This document shows positions 12,244 through 19,961 of a DNA stretch of 20,859 nt, piece by piece. Under the pieces are notes generated by a model. The model made no database searches. It saw nothing but the letters and a program-made list of their open reading frames with translations, and had not been told where the DNA came from. Made by a program: the position numbers and the translations under genes. Each line of letters opens with the position of its first letter. Within the stretch, counting starts at the first letter, position 1. Origin of the DNA: a virus; IMG/VR virus record IMGVR_UViG_3300046006_002425, positions 1 through 20,859 of that record; one strand, 5' to 3'.

Positions 12244-12503
12244 AGGGCCCCTCCTTCAATCCGAACGGAAAGAGCGCGGGTGTGATCTAGATGATCCCAT
12301 GATTCAAGGGAGACTTGAGAAGCGATTTTTCCACCCTTGCGCCGATACCCACCGATAGCATGGTAAGCTTCCCGAAGAGCTTCCGCCCGAGAGCGGAAAA
12401 AGCGACCGCGGGCGTCCAAACAAGCGGAAGCCGAAGAGCAAAAATAGTATCCACCGACATCTTCGAAGATTCGGGCGGTAACCGTTTGTGGGATTAGGTT
12501 CAA
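12240..12503 (-). CDS. 87-residue conserved hypothetical (TTG start)
   Basis: The TTG at 12503 overlaps the stop of the small membrane gene as TTGA, with GGAGGT five bases upstream; there is no in-frame ATG nearby. YYFCSSASACLDARGRFF, followed by RSRAEALREAYHAIGGYRRK, recalls short phage proteins with 'DxRGxxxxtxxxALxxA' and a Gly/Tyr turn. The N-terminal strand pattern and central helix suggest a small alpha/beta fold. The function is unknown. It is coupled to both neighbours in the minus-strand operon. Confidence 0.7.
   Translation of the reverse strand: MNLIPQTVTARIFEDVGGYYFCSSASACLDARGRFFRSRAEALREAYHAIGGYRRKGGKIASQVSLESWDHLDHTRALSVRIEGGAL
12250..12256 (-). promoter_or_regulatory. SD site deciding a TTG start
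   Basis: AAGGAGG on the minus strand lies six bases before the TTG at 12243, strong support for a non-ATG start of the 229-residue protein. Confidence 0.8.
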
Positions 12504-12610
12504 AGGACACCTCCGACTAGGAACTCTGCAACGCAGAGCGCGAGGGCTGAGATTACGAGGAACGCTCCGATGAGGATCGCGAGGGCGGTTAGGAAGGGTT
12601 TAAGTTTCAT
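12500..12610 (-). CDS. 36-residue membrane protein, first gene of minus-strand operon
   Basis: From the ATG at 12610 it reads MKLKPFLTALAILIGAFLVI then SALALCVAEFLVGGVL: a basic start and one or two hydrophobic stretches covering almost the whole length. Its stop overlaps the TTG of the next gene. There is no SD before the ATG. It looks related to the 31-residue protein at the other end of the operon (VISALA in both). It is probably an inner-membrane peptide; role unknown. Confidence 0.55.
   Translation of the reverse strand: MKLKPFLTALAILIGAFLVISALALCVAEFLVGGVL
12509..12514 (-). promoter_or_regulatory. SD site deciding a TTG start
   Basis: GGAGGT on the minus strand lies five bases before the TTG at 12503. 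It sits inside the end of the small membrane gene, so the two genes are coupled. Confidence 0.75.
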
Positions 12611-12646
12611 GATTTGAGAGGGAACCAATGATCGGTTCACGGGGGG

Positions 12647-12675
12647 AGAATGCAACGAGATGCGACGGGAGTCAA
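12647..12675 (-). promoter_or_regulatory. Candidate sigma70-type promoter of the minus-strand operon
   Basis: On the minus strand, TTGACT (12675-12670) is followed after exactly 17 bases by CATTCT (12652-12647). The -35 box matches five of six consensus bases and the -10 box three of six. It lies 37 bases before the first gene of the operon, within the divergent gap to the small terminase gene. I see no equally good plus-strand promoter there. Confidence 0.4.
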
Positions 12676-12717
12676 CGACAGAATACAGAAAGGGAAAGAA
12701 AGTTTATCGGGGAAGGG

Positions 12718-13164
12718 ATGAAAGCAAAGGGGGGTGATGTCCTGGTCAAAGGGGGAAAGGGGAAAGTGCCCATAAAACGTCCTTCCGATGCACCTAAAAA
12801 AAACGGGCCTGATCCCAAGACTATCGCAGATGCCGACTGGTCACGTGTCCTAGATGCCGCATCGCTCGGACTCCCGATGGAAAGGCTTTGGGCCCTTTCC
12901 GGAATGAGTGACAAGACTTTCAACCGATACTTGCTGAGATATCCGGAAAGGAAGGAAGCCATCGAAGCGGCCAGGACTCGTGGTGAATATGACCTTACCT
13001 CAGTCGTTCGATCATGCGGTAATGGCTGGCAAGGATCCGCATGGTTGCTCGAGCGTACTCGCGGTTACGTAGCCCGCGCCTCGTTAGAGCATACTGGTAA
13101 AGGTGGTAAGGAACTATCAGTTAGCGGCAATTTACTAGGAGCTTTTGGCGGGCAATCTAAATAG
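12718..13164 (+). CDS. terS: Terminase small subunit
   Basis: 148 residues. After a Lys/Gly-rich N-terminus come two helical blocks: DWSRVLDAASLGLPMERLWA (41-60) and GMSDKTFNRYLLRYPERKEA (63-82), the latter a helix-turn-helix. WLLERTRGYVARASLEHTGK near the end is typical of small terminases, which bind packaging sites and regulate the large subunit. The gene lies directly before the large terminase. The start at 12718 has GGGGAAGGG immediately upstream; an ATG at 12628 preceded by GAGAGGG would add 30 residues and cannot be excluded. It is divergent from the minus-strand operon. Confidence 0.75.
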   Translation: MKAKGGDVLVKGGKGKVPIKRPSDAPKKNGPDPKTIADADWSRVLDAASLGLPMERLWALSGMSDKTFNRYLLRYPERKEAIEAARTRGEYDLTSVVRSCGNGWQGSAWLLERTRGYVARASLEHTGKGGKELSVSGNLLGAFGGQSK

Positions 13165-13288
13165 GATAAGCAATAGCAATAGCGGTATACGGATGGCGGA
13201 TATGGTAATAGGACAACGGGGGCGGGGGACCACCCAGGAGGGGGGTGGGTGATACCTTATACCCCCCATCCCCACCCAACCCAATTTT
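13165..13288. other. Spacer before the large terminase with competing hairpins
   Basis: GGGTGG (13243-13248) can pair with CCACCC (13230-13235), while the same GGGTGGG (13243-13249) can pair with CCCACCC (13271-13277). The two stems exclude each other. The large terminase ATG at 13289 follows at once (AACCCAATTTT) without an SD. A translational or transcriptional switch is possible; no gene is seen here. Confidence 0.5.
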
Positions 13289-14824
13289 ATGAGTGTCAAG
13301 CAAATTAAACGGAAGAAATCCCCTTCACTAGGAATGGGTTCGCATATCCCTGCATGGAAGCAGCGTAAGCTCCTGGAGGAGGCACAACATTTGGCCAACT
13401 TCCCTAAGATGATGTTGGGGCTTCGCGACACCTATCCTTGGCAGGAGAAGGTGCTGGGAGCGTTGAACGAGAAGCATTCCAAGGTAGCACTCAAGGCCGC
13501 GAATGGTTCTGGCAAGACAAGCATGGTAGCCGCGAGCGCGGTTGTCTGGCACATGCTCCGCTGGCCTGGGAGCTTGGTGGTATGTACGGCTGGTGTGTAC
13601 CGACAGGTGGCCGATGCTCTGTGGCCGCATCTTCGGAAGATGATCAATGGATTGGGTGGCGAGGAGAATGGATTCTCGATCAAGGATGGAGAGATCCGGT
13701 ATGTGTACCCGAAGAAGGTGGATGGTCAGGAGCTGGTGAGTAGATGCATAGGGTTCAGCGCGAGCAATCCTGAGAAGGCGGAGGGCTGGCATGTGCAGGG
13801 TCCGAGCAATGATTTGCTGTATATTGTGGATGAGGCGAAGGCGGTACCGGACGGTATATTCCAGTCGATGGAACGGTGCCAGCCAACGCGGACTCTGTTG
13901 ATGAGTAGCCCCGGGGGCTCCTCCGGCTATTTCTACGATGTGTTCCGGCGGAACGATGGGAAGTGGAATACCTTTACGGTGACGGCTTTCGATTGTCCGC
14001 ATATCCGGAAGGAGTGGATTGATGATCAGTTCGCCAGATGGGGCGAGGGTCATCCGCTTGTGAGATCGATGATCTACGCGGAGTTCATGGAGGACGATGG
14101 GAGTTTGACGGCGGTAAAGACGATCGATTGGCAGAGGGTGGTTAGTGGCCCACCTAAGGAGGATACGGAGGGTCAGCCATTGACCGCGGGTTGTGACTTC
14201 TCGGCTGGTGGTGATGAGAGTGTCCTCGTCATACGCCAAGGTAATACGGTTAAGGGGCTGGTCCGGTGGCGGGATAAGGACACGATGGCCAGTGTGGGTA
14301 GGTTCATAGCGGAGTTCAGGAAGTGGAATCTGAAGGCGGCGGATATCTATGCGGATGTGGGCGGTATGGGGGTTGTGATGTGTGATGCCCTCCGCTCCGA
14401 GGGTTGGGATGTGCGGCGGGTTAACTTTGGTGAGCGGGCCATTCGGGATGATCAGTTCGTGAATAGGGCGGCGGAGATGTGGATCGAGTTTGGGCGGATG
14501 GTGGAGGAAGCGAAGGTGAATCTGGGGCCTGTGGGAACGGACGAGATTCTATTGCAGCAGTTCGTGAGTAGGAAGGTACGGACTAATGGTAAGGGGAAGC
14601 TGACGCTGGAGGGTAAGGACGAGTTACGATCCCGCGGGGTGAATAGTCCGGATCGGGCGGATGCTATGGTGCTGGCGTTTTGCGGTGGTGGCGGGAAGCG
14701 GATGGATGAGTACCTGAAAGCGTTGGGTGAGGATGGAAGGAGCTTGCTTGAAAGGATGGAGGATGAGATAGGTCCGGTGGAGGAAACTGGGTCTTCGCTT
14801 GCTGGATGCGAGGTTGGCGGGTAG
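13289..14824 (+). CDS. terL: Terminase large subunit
   Basis: 511 residues with the two-domain layout of a packaging motor. ATPase: Walker A AANGSGKT (70-77), Walker B LLYIVDEA (176-183) with Asp181-Glu182, and coupling motif MSSPGG (205-210). RNase H-like nuclease: Asp303 in GCDFSAGGDES, Asp356 in DIYADVGGMG, and Asp455/Asp458 in NSPDRADAM. It uses ATP to pump phage DNA into the prohead and cuts it at start and finish. The start at 13289 lacks an SD and is preceded by competing hairpins. The coding strand is strikingly G-rich compared with genes left of 10 kb. Confidence 0.93.
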   Translation: MSVKQIKRKKSPSLGMGSHIPAWKQRKLLEEAQHLANFPKMMLGLRDTYPWQEKVLGALNEKHSKVALKAANGSGKTSMVAASAVVWHMLRWPGSLVVCTAGVYRQVADALWPHLRKMINGLGGEENGFSIKDGEIRYVYPKKVDGQELVSRCIGFSASNPEKAEGWHVQGPSNDLLYIVDEAKAVPDGIFQSMERCQPTRTLLMSSPGGSSGYFYDVFRRNDGKWNTFTVTAFDCPHIRKEWIDDQFARWGEGHPLVRSMIYAEFMEDDGSLTAVKTIDWQRVVSGPPKEDTEGQPLTAGCDFSAGGDESVLVIRQGNTVKGLVRWRDKDTMASVGRFIAEFRKWNLKAADIYADVGGMGVVMCDALRSEGWDVRRVNFGERAIRDDQFVNRAAEMWIEFGRMVEEAKVNLGPVGTDEILLQQFVSRKVRTNGKGKLTLEGKDELRSRGVNSPDRADAMVLAFCGGGGKRMDEYLKALGEDGRSLLERMEDEIGPVEETGSSLAGCEVGG

Positions 14825-14842
14825 GAAGAGGGGTATACATTT

Positions 14843-16735
14843 ATGATGAGCGACAAACAGCGGAATTCGTTGCAGGGCCAGATTGTTGAGGCTGTTGCCC
14901 AGCGAAGCCCGTGGGAGATAAGGCAGACGCGGTGGTATGAGTTACGCCATCACGGATTGCGACGTACCAATAAGCCCTGGCCCAAGGCCGCGGATCTGCA
15001 TTGGCCGCTCATTGATACGGCGATCGAGAAGCTCAAGCCGCTGTTCCTCCAGCAGGCGTTGGGCATGGATGTTGTGGCCAGCTTTGTTCCGATGCGCCAG
15101 CAGTTGAATGCGTATACGAAGGTGGCGGAGGACTGGTTCAATTATAAGATTCGGGACAAGACGAACTTTACGGACGAAGTCCTGAGCTGGGTGGATTACA
15201 CGCTGATGAGCGGGCGCGGGGTGATCAAGTGCTTCTGGAATCCCGGTGATAAGCGAGTGGGGTTTGAGGCGATTGACCCGATGTATTTTATTGTGCCGGC
15301 ATACACCGTGGATTTGCAGGATGCAGATTGGGCGGTGCATGTGATGCCGATGAGTGTGGGGGCGTACAAGCGGATGGCTGGGCAGTTCGGGTGGAAGAGC
15401 GATTCCAAGACGATCGAGAAGATTCGGGGTAATCCGCAGCAGGACGATAACGTGCCAGGGGCAGCGACCGAGGAAGACGCAAAGCAACTTCGTGAGGGTA
15501 TCACTTACACGAGCAATACCGATGGGGTGATTGTGTGGGAGGTGTACAAGAAGCGGGATGACGGGGTGTGGGAGGTTTACCTGTATAGCCCCGCGGCAGT
15601 GGACATGGATCTGCGGGATCCGATGGAGTTGCCATATGATCATGGCCAATGTCCCTTCGTGGACTTCCCGTATGAGATCAAGGACAAGGGATGGTTCAGC
15701 CCGCGGGGCGTGTGCGAGATCCTGGCTCCGTTCGAGTTGTCGATGACCTCGATGTGGAACCACAAACACGATGCGATGACGCTCTATAATCGCCCGCTAT
15801 TCCGAGCGGAACGGGAGCTGCCGAACAGTATCAACTTGCGGTTCTCACCCGGGCAAATCTTGCCGTATGGCGTGGCCCCGGTCCAGATGCCGCAGCCCCC
15901 GGTGAGCTTCGATCAGGAGCTGAACCAGACTCGGGCGGTGGCGGAGAACCGGATCGGTAGTCCGGATTACGCGATGGGTAGTGCGATGGGCGGGGGTAGT
16001 GACCGGCGGACGGCGACCGAGATCCAGAGTATCAATGCTCAGGCCATGCAGAGTGGGGATCTGCGGGCGCGACTATTCCGTATGGCACTGGGCAAGATGT
16101 ACCGGCAAGCTTGGGGACTTTATGTTCAGTATGATTCCAAGAGTTTACGATACCGCTTCGCGGAGGACTCGCTGGATGCGGATCCGGTGGCATTGCACGA
16201 TCAATATGAGCTGGAACCGAAGGGCGGTATGGACATGGTCAGCCGGCAGATGATGGTTCAGCAGGCCATTAACCGTAAGCAACTCTTCCAGAACAGCCCC
16301 TGGGTGGATCAGGTGGAGCTGGATAAGAGCATTATGGAGCTGGATGACCCGAGCCTGATCAAAAAACTGATACGGGATCCAGGTCAGAAGCAGCAGGATG
16401 AGCTGGAGGACGAGACCAAGACGATCCCGACACTGCTAATCGGCATCCCGGTGCCGGCTAAACCGGGTCAGAACTTCGCGGGCCGTATAGGTGTGCTGAT
16501 GCAGTACCTGAATGGCGCCATTCAACAGGGTCAGCAGTTCAGTCCGGCTTCTAAGAATGCGTTCATGGTGCGTATTGACAGCCTGTTGCAGGGGTACGAG
16601 CAGGTGGCTACCAATGAAGCGCGGAAATTGCGGGCTGAGATCCAGAAGTTCCTGACCAGCAGCGGTTTGTTGCAGCAGCAGCAGCCCCAAATGCCGATGC
16701 CGCCCGCCGTACCAGAGCCGCAGATGGTTCAATAA
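14843..16735 (+). CDS. Portal protein (P22/podovirus-like)
   Basis: 630 residues. RTNKPWPKAADLHWPLIDTA (41-60) then IEKLKPLF is a hallmark near the N-terminus of P22-like portal proteins. The middle holds the long wing/stem helices. The last 30 residues are rich in Gln, Pro and Met (QQQQPQMPMPPA), likely a flexible tail. Twelve copies would form the ring through which DNA enters and leaves the capsid and on which terminase docks. It follows the large terminase by 18 bases. ATGs at 14843 and 14846 are both possible (GAAGAGGGG upstream). Confidence 0.88.
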   Translation: MMSDKQRNSLQGQIVEAVAQRSPWEIRQTRWYELRHHGLRRTNKPWPKAADLHWPLIDTAIEKLKPLFLQQALGMDVVASFVPMRQQLNAYTKVAEDWFNYKIRDKTNFTDEVLSWVDYTLMSGRGVIKCFWNPGDKRVGFEAIDPMYFIVPAYTVDLQDADWAVHVMPMSVGAYKRMAGQFGWKSDSKTIEKIRGNPQQDDNVPGAATEEDAKQLREGITYTSNTDGVIVWEVYKKRDDGVWEVYLYSPAAVDMDLRDPMELPYDHGQCPFVDFPYEIKDKGWFSPRGVCEILAPFELSMTSMWNHKHDAMTLYNRPLFRAERELPNSINLRFSPGQILPYGVAPVQMPQPPVSFDQELNQTRAVAENRIGSPDYAMGSAMGGGSDRRTATEIQSINAQAMQSGDLRARLFRMALGKMYRQAWGLYVQYDSKSLRYRFAEDSLDADPVALHDQYELEPKGGMDMVSRQMMVQQAINRKQLFQNSPWVDQVELDKSIMELDDPSLIKKLIRDPGQKQQDELEDETKTIPTLLIGIPVPAKPGQNFAGRIGVLMQYLNGAIQQGQQFSPASKNAFMVRIDSLLQGYEQVATNEARKLRAEIQKFLTSSGLLQQQQPQMPMPPAVPEPQMVQ

Positions 16736-16738
16736 GCT

Positions 16739-17041
16739 ATGACCTGCAAAGATTGCCGATATCGAGCCTCCGACAAGACCTGCCGGCGGTTTCCGCCCAC
16801 CAGTAGGCCAACTTGCTGGCCCACTGTACTGGATTTCGATTGGTGCGGAGAATTTTACGCTATGACCGCTATTATTGTGGAGCCTCAGCCCGTTTTGACC
16901 TCGATTCCGGTGCAATCCCAGCCCCAAGCTCCGTTAATGGAGCAGCTTGAGGAGGGTGTAGCACCGAAGATCAGGTTCCAGAAGGCTAAGAGGCAGGAGA
17001 ACATCAAGGAGTTGCAGGATTCACCGCTATTCCAATCTTGA
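16739..17041 (+). CDS. Small Cys-rich N-domain protein of the head block
   Basis: 100 residues. The N-terminal 40 contain Cys3, Cys6, Cys14, Cys26 and Cys36 (CKDCRYRASDKTCRRFPP, then WPTV and DWCGEFY). I know this as a small recurrent module in bacteria and phages, probably metal-binding. The rest is a Pro/Gln linker followed by a charged helix (EGVAPKIRFQKAKRQENIKE). An internal ATG (residue 42) could start a second product carrying only the linker and helix. It sits between portal and scaffold genes; a minor head role is inferred. Confidence 0.7.
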   Translation: MTCKDCRYRASDKTCRRFPPTSRPTCWPTVLDFDWCGEFYAMTAIIVEPQPVLTSIPVQSQPQAPLMEQLEEGVAPKIRFQKAKRQENIKELQDSPLFQS

Positions 17042-17042
17042 T

Positions 17043-17288
17043 ATGGCCGAGTACCAAGGAAAGAAAGTATCGTTAGGCAAACCTTTCTACACACCGGGCG
17101 AGTCCAAGAAGAAAGCGGTGTACGTCCGCAATCCGAAGGGCACGGTGATCAAGGTTCGTTTTGGTGATCCCAATATGGAGGTTAAGAAGGACGATCCGGA
17201 GCGGCGCAAGAGCTTCCGAGCGAGGCACAACTGCGATACGGCGAAAGATCCTACGAAACCTAGAACTTGGTCATGTCGGGCATGGTAG
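17043..17288 (+). CDS. Conserved phage protein with RKSFRARHNCD...WSCRAW motif
   Basis: 81 residues. The central GTVIKVRFGDPNMEVKKDDP (33-52) and C-terminal RKSFRARHNCD and TWSCRAW blocks define a conserved segment found in many phages, notably marine T4-like ones, often as a separate head-region gene or as part of a larger protein. The biochemical role is unknown to me. The two cysteines in HNCD and WSCR and several basic residues are invariant-looking. It begins one base after the previous gene's stop. Confidence 0.78.
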   Translation: MAEYQGKKVSLGKPFYTPGESKKKAVYVRNPKGTVIKVRFGDPNMEVKKDDPERRKSFRARHNCDTAKDPTKPRTWSCRAW

Positions 17289-17292
17289 ATTT

Positions 17293-17448
17293 ATGAAAAA
17301 GAAATCGAAGTTCAGCAAACTGGCAACGCAACTCAAGAAGGAGGGCGCGGATGATCCCAAAGCTCTCGCGGCATACATTGGTCGCAAGAATCTTGGGGCC
17401 GCAGAGTTCATGCGCCGCGCCGCAGCCGGTCGCAAGAAGGCTAAGTGA
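17293..17448 (+). CDS. 51-residue conserved basic phage protein
   Basis: The ATG at 17293 gives a Lys-rich protein: KKEGADDPKALAAYIGRKNL (20-39) then GAAEFMRRAAAGRKK. The 'D-P-K-A-L-A-A-x-I-G-R-K-x-x-G' core is a recurring phage pattern, frequently adjacent to or fused with the previous RKSFRARHNCD family, as here. The function is unknown. The frame extends upstream but overlaps the previous gene; five bases separate this start from that gene's stop. The stop touches the next start. Confidence 0.75.
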   Translation: MKKKSKFSKLATQLKKEGADDPKALAAYIGRKNLGAAEFMRRAAAGRKKAK

Positions 17449-17771
17449 TGATTTCACTCATTTCACGAGTCCGCGCCGCATGGACTTTTGGCCGGCATCA
17501 ATGCTGGGTCGATGCGCTTCCTTGGAACAGGGATGACGCGACCACCCTCAATAACTTTTTCAAGAGCGAGACCGGAAAAAAGTTCAAGGACGCTCTCCTG
17601 AACACTGTTCTTATGCAGAACGCTTCTGCAATTACGGACAGAAACCATTTGCAATACTCCTCTGGATTTGCAATGGGTCAGGCCAGTCTTGTGAAGGTCA
17701 TCGAGATGATGGCCGACCGAGAATCAATTACGGGACAGGAAGATGATCCGGATTCTGTCACGAATACATAG
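17448..17771 (+). CDS. 107-residue conserved phage hypothetical
   Basis: Starts at ATG 17448 directly at the previous stop; a GTG one codon earlier is equally possible. KKFKDALLNTVLMQNASAIT (45-64), then NHLQYSSGFAMGQASLVK, is a helical pattern known from small phage head-region proteins ('LRNTVLxQNASAL...nLqYAcGFAxG'). The C-terminus is acidic. The function is not known to me. Located before the scaffold gene with a short gap. Confidence 0.72.
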   Translation: MISLISRVRAAWTFGRHQCWVDALPWNRDDATTLNNFFKSETGKKFKDALLNTVLMQNASAITDRNHLQYSSGFAMGQASLVKVIEMMADRESITGQEDDPDSVTNT

Positions 17772-17827
17772 GATCAAAGTTGCGGTTGCTGCGTCTGTGC
17801 GGACCAGCAAACGAATACAAGCACAAT

Positions 17828-18784
17828 ATGTCAGATGAAACAATGAGTGCCGATGCGATGCTCGCTTTGGCCAATGATCACGATGCTGGTGTCGATATCG
17901 ACAGCCAACCACGGGAGCAGACTCAAAATAAAAACGAGTCAGCTTCGGTTGAGCAAGATTCCTCCAATGAGGGGAGTGCCAGTAAAGAGGTTAATAACCG
18001 CGAGCAAGATGATGTAGGCACGAGCAGTAAGTCAGAGACCGATTCCAAGGCCAAGCAGAAGGAGGAGAAGCCGAAGGATCAGAAGAGCAAATTCGCCCAG
18101 GATCAGAATCGAAAGACCAAGACCTGGGAACAAATCAACGCTGAGAAGGAGGCTATCAGGGCCGAGCGCGAGGCGGTGAAGCGTGAACGGGAAGAGTGGA
18201 TCAAGCAACGGGAGCAATCCACGGTTGCTGATACCAATTCTTTTCGGGACGAGAAGGGTTACACTGCTGAGGATTACGAGGCTGCGGCCAAGGAATTCGA
18301 TGCGGATGGTGACTCTCAGTTGGCCAAGGCAGCGCGAGCCAAGGCTGATGGCGTCCGTAAGACCGTGAGTGTTAAGCAGCAGCAAGTTCAACAGGAACGC
18401 TTTACGAGGACATGGGCAGATAATTTCAACAAGTTGTCCGAGAAAGAGACTTGGTTGAAGGATCAGTCTAGTAACGAGTACAAGCGAACGGTTGAGTTGT
18501 TGCAGCGCATTCCGATCTTAACAACGCTGCCCAATGGGTTAGCCCATGCGGTAGAATTGATGAAGCTCCAAGATACTGCGGGTCGATATCAGTCTGTAGA
18601 AGCCGAGAATAAGTCTCTGAAAGAACAGCTCAACAAGCTCCAGCAGAAGACCGCCATTGGTAAAAGCGTTCCGGCAGGACAACTCAAAGCAGAGGAAAAG
18701 GATTTTTCCAAGCTATCCCAGAAGGAGCAACGGGATGCGCTCATGAGAGCCGCACGAGAGTTCGATCGGGAAAGCAACCAATAG
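17828..18784 (+). CDS. Scaffolding protein
   Basis: 318 residues of low-complexity, highly charged helical sequence: a disordered acidic N-terminus (residues 1-95, rich in Ser, Glu, Gln), a coiled coil around 98-135 (AEKEAIRAEREAVKREREEW), and a further helix around 250-280 before a C-terminal helix (LSQKEQRDALMRAAREFDRE). Position directly before the major capsid gene and this composition are the standard signature of a capsid scaffold, which assembles the prohead and then leaves. The call rests on context and composition, not sequence identity. The start at 17828 follows GCACAAT without SD. Confidence 0.75.
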   Translation: MSDETMSADAMLALANDHDAGVDIDSQPREQTQNKNESASVEQDSSNEGSASKEVNNREQDDVGTSSKSETDSKAKQKEEKPKDQKSKFAQDQNRKTKTWEQINAEKEAIRAEREAVKREREEWIKQREQSTVADTNSFRDEKGYTAEDYEAAAKEFDADGDSQLAKAARAKADGVRKTVSVKQQQVQQERFTRTWADNFNKLSEKETWLKDQSSNEYKRTVELLQRIPILTTLPNGLAHAVELMKLQDTAGRYQSVEAENKSLKEQLNKLQQKTAIGKSVPAGQLKAEEKDFSKLSQKEQRDALMRAAREFDRESNQ

Positions 18785-18802
18785 CACAACCACAACTAAA
18801 AT

Positions 18803-19960
18803 ATGCCCATCACCACTTCCGGTACAACCGGTATTGCACTTCAGTTCCAGAACTTCTTCAGCAAGGAGCTTCTCTCGATCGTCCAACAGGAGACGATTCT
18901 TGATCAGTTCTCCATGAAGGCTCCGATCCCCAAGAACAATGGTAACCAGGCCATCACGATGTTCCGCTTCGGTTCGCCGAGCGTTGCTAGTGTCCAGACC
19001 ATCAGTTCTGAAGGTACTCCTATCAGCTCTGGAAACTATCGTTCCCTTGTTCTCAACAGCCTCAGCAAGAGCCTCGCTCAGTACGGTCAGGTGATCGGAT
19101 TGACCGACATCCTCCGCGCTACGGACCTGTTCAACTCCCTCCAGCAGGCCACCAAGACCTCCGGTCTGGACATGGCCCTCTGGGTTGACTCGGTCATTCG
19201 TAACACCCTGATCGGATCTAACCTCACTGCGAGCGGTTCTTCTATCGGTTCCGCCGCCGAGGGTGGTGGTACGTTCGATAACTCAGATGCTTGTAACACT
19301 GTTGCAAGTTCCGGTGGTATCAAGGTGTACGGCAACCCCGCTACGCTGACCACTCAGACCTTCTCCGCGTTGAACAGCGATACGACCGCCGCCAACACCA
19401 CGATGACCGCTTCTGCTGTCCTCGATTCAATGACCCGCCTGAAGCGTAACCGCGCTCCGATGATCAACGGTGGCTACGTTTTGGCGACCGATCCTCGTGT
19501 TACCCGTGATTTGATGCGCGATACCGATTGGTTGAACGCTTCCAACTACGGCAACAAGGGTACCCCGTTCTACAAGGGCGAGGTGGGTTCCATCTACGGT
19601 TGCCGCGTTGTCACTCAGACCAACTCGTTTGTCAGCACCGGCTCCGGTACTGCGGCTGATGAGTTCATCTATCAGGCTACCGCCGCGGGTGGCGGTCTGG
19701 CGGTTAGCAAGGACATCATCGCCTCGTTCTTCTTCGGTAACGAGTCGTTCGGTATCCCTGCCTTGACCGGTGATGATCCGTTGTCCCCGAAGGTTGTGAT
19801 CACCGATACCCCCGATAAGAGCGATCCGTTGAACCAGCTCGTCACCGTTGGTGTGAAGTTGTACTTCGCTACTCTGCGTTTGGCCGCTGGTAACACTGGC
19901 TCCACTGCTAACCCAGTCTGGTACTTGGTGCATCGTACGAAGACCTCTACCACGCTGTAA
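18803..19960 (+). CDS. Major capsid protein, N4-gp56 family
   Basis: 385 residues. The N-terminal layout fits the N4-gp56 major capsid family: KELLSIVQQETILDQFSMKA (15-34), an ITMFRF strand, then SEGTPISSGNYRSL with LSKSLAQYGQVIGLTDI. The gene lies right after the scaffold. Codons are dominated by GGT, CGT, GCT, TTC, AAC and AAG, a sign of strong expression and different from the G-ending codons of the terminase and portal. Despite that there is no SD; the leader (ATAGCACAACCACAACTAAAAT) is A/C-rich. The family occurs in podo- and siphoviruses, so it does not fix the tail type. Confidence 0.85.
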   Translation: MPITTSGTTGIALQFQNFFSKELLSIVQQETILDQFSMKAPIPKNNGNQAITMFRFGSPSVASVQTISSEGTPISSGNYRSLVLNSLSKSLAQYGQVIGLTDILRATDLFNSLQQATKTSGLDMALWVDSVIRNTLIGSNLTASGSSIGSAAEGGGTFDNSDACNTVASSGGIKVYGNPATLTTQTFSALNSDTTAANTTMTASAVLDSMTRLKRNRAPMINGGYVLATDPRVTRDLMRDTDWLNASNYGNKGTPFYKGEVGSIYGCRVVTQTNSFVSTGSGTAADEFIYQATAAGGGLAVSKDIIASFFFGNESFGIPALTGDDPLSPKVVITDTPDKSDPLNQLVTVGVKLYFATLRLAAGNTGSTANPVWYLVHRTKTSTTL

Positions 19961-19961
19961 T

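Noticed and set aside
13328-14239. 303-residue open frame on the minus strand
   Set aside because: It lies entirely inside the large terminase gene, whose motifs are unmistakable, and reads as Arg/His/Leu-rich low-information sequence, the shadow of G-rich codons.
14942-15769. 275-residue open frame on the minus strand
   Set aside because: It is fully antisense to the portal gene and is rich in Ile/His/Pro/Arg, as expected from the complement of its codon bias; no ribosome site or domain.
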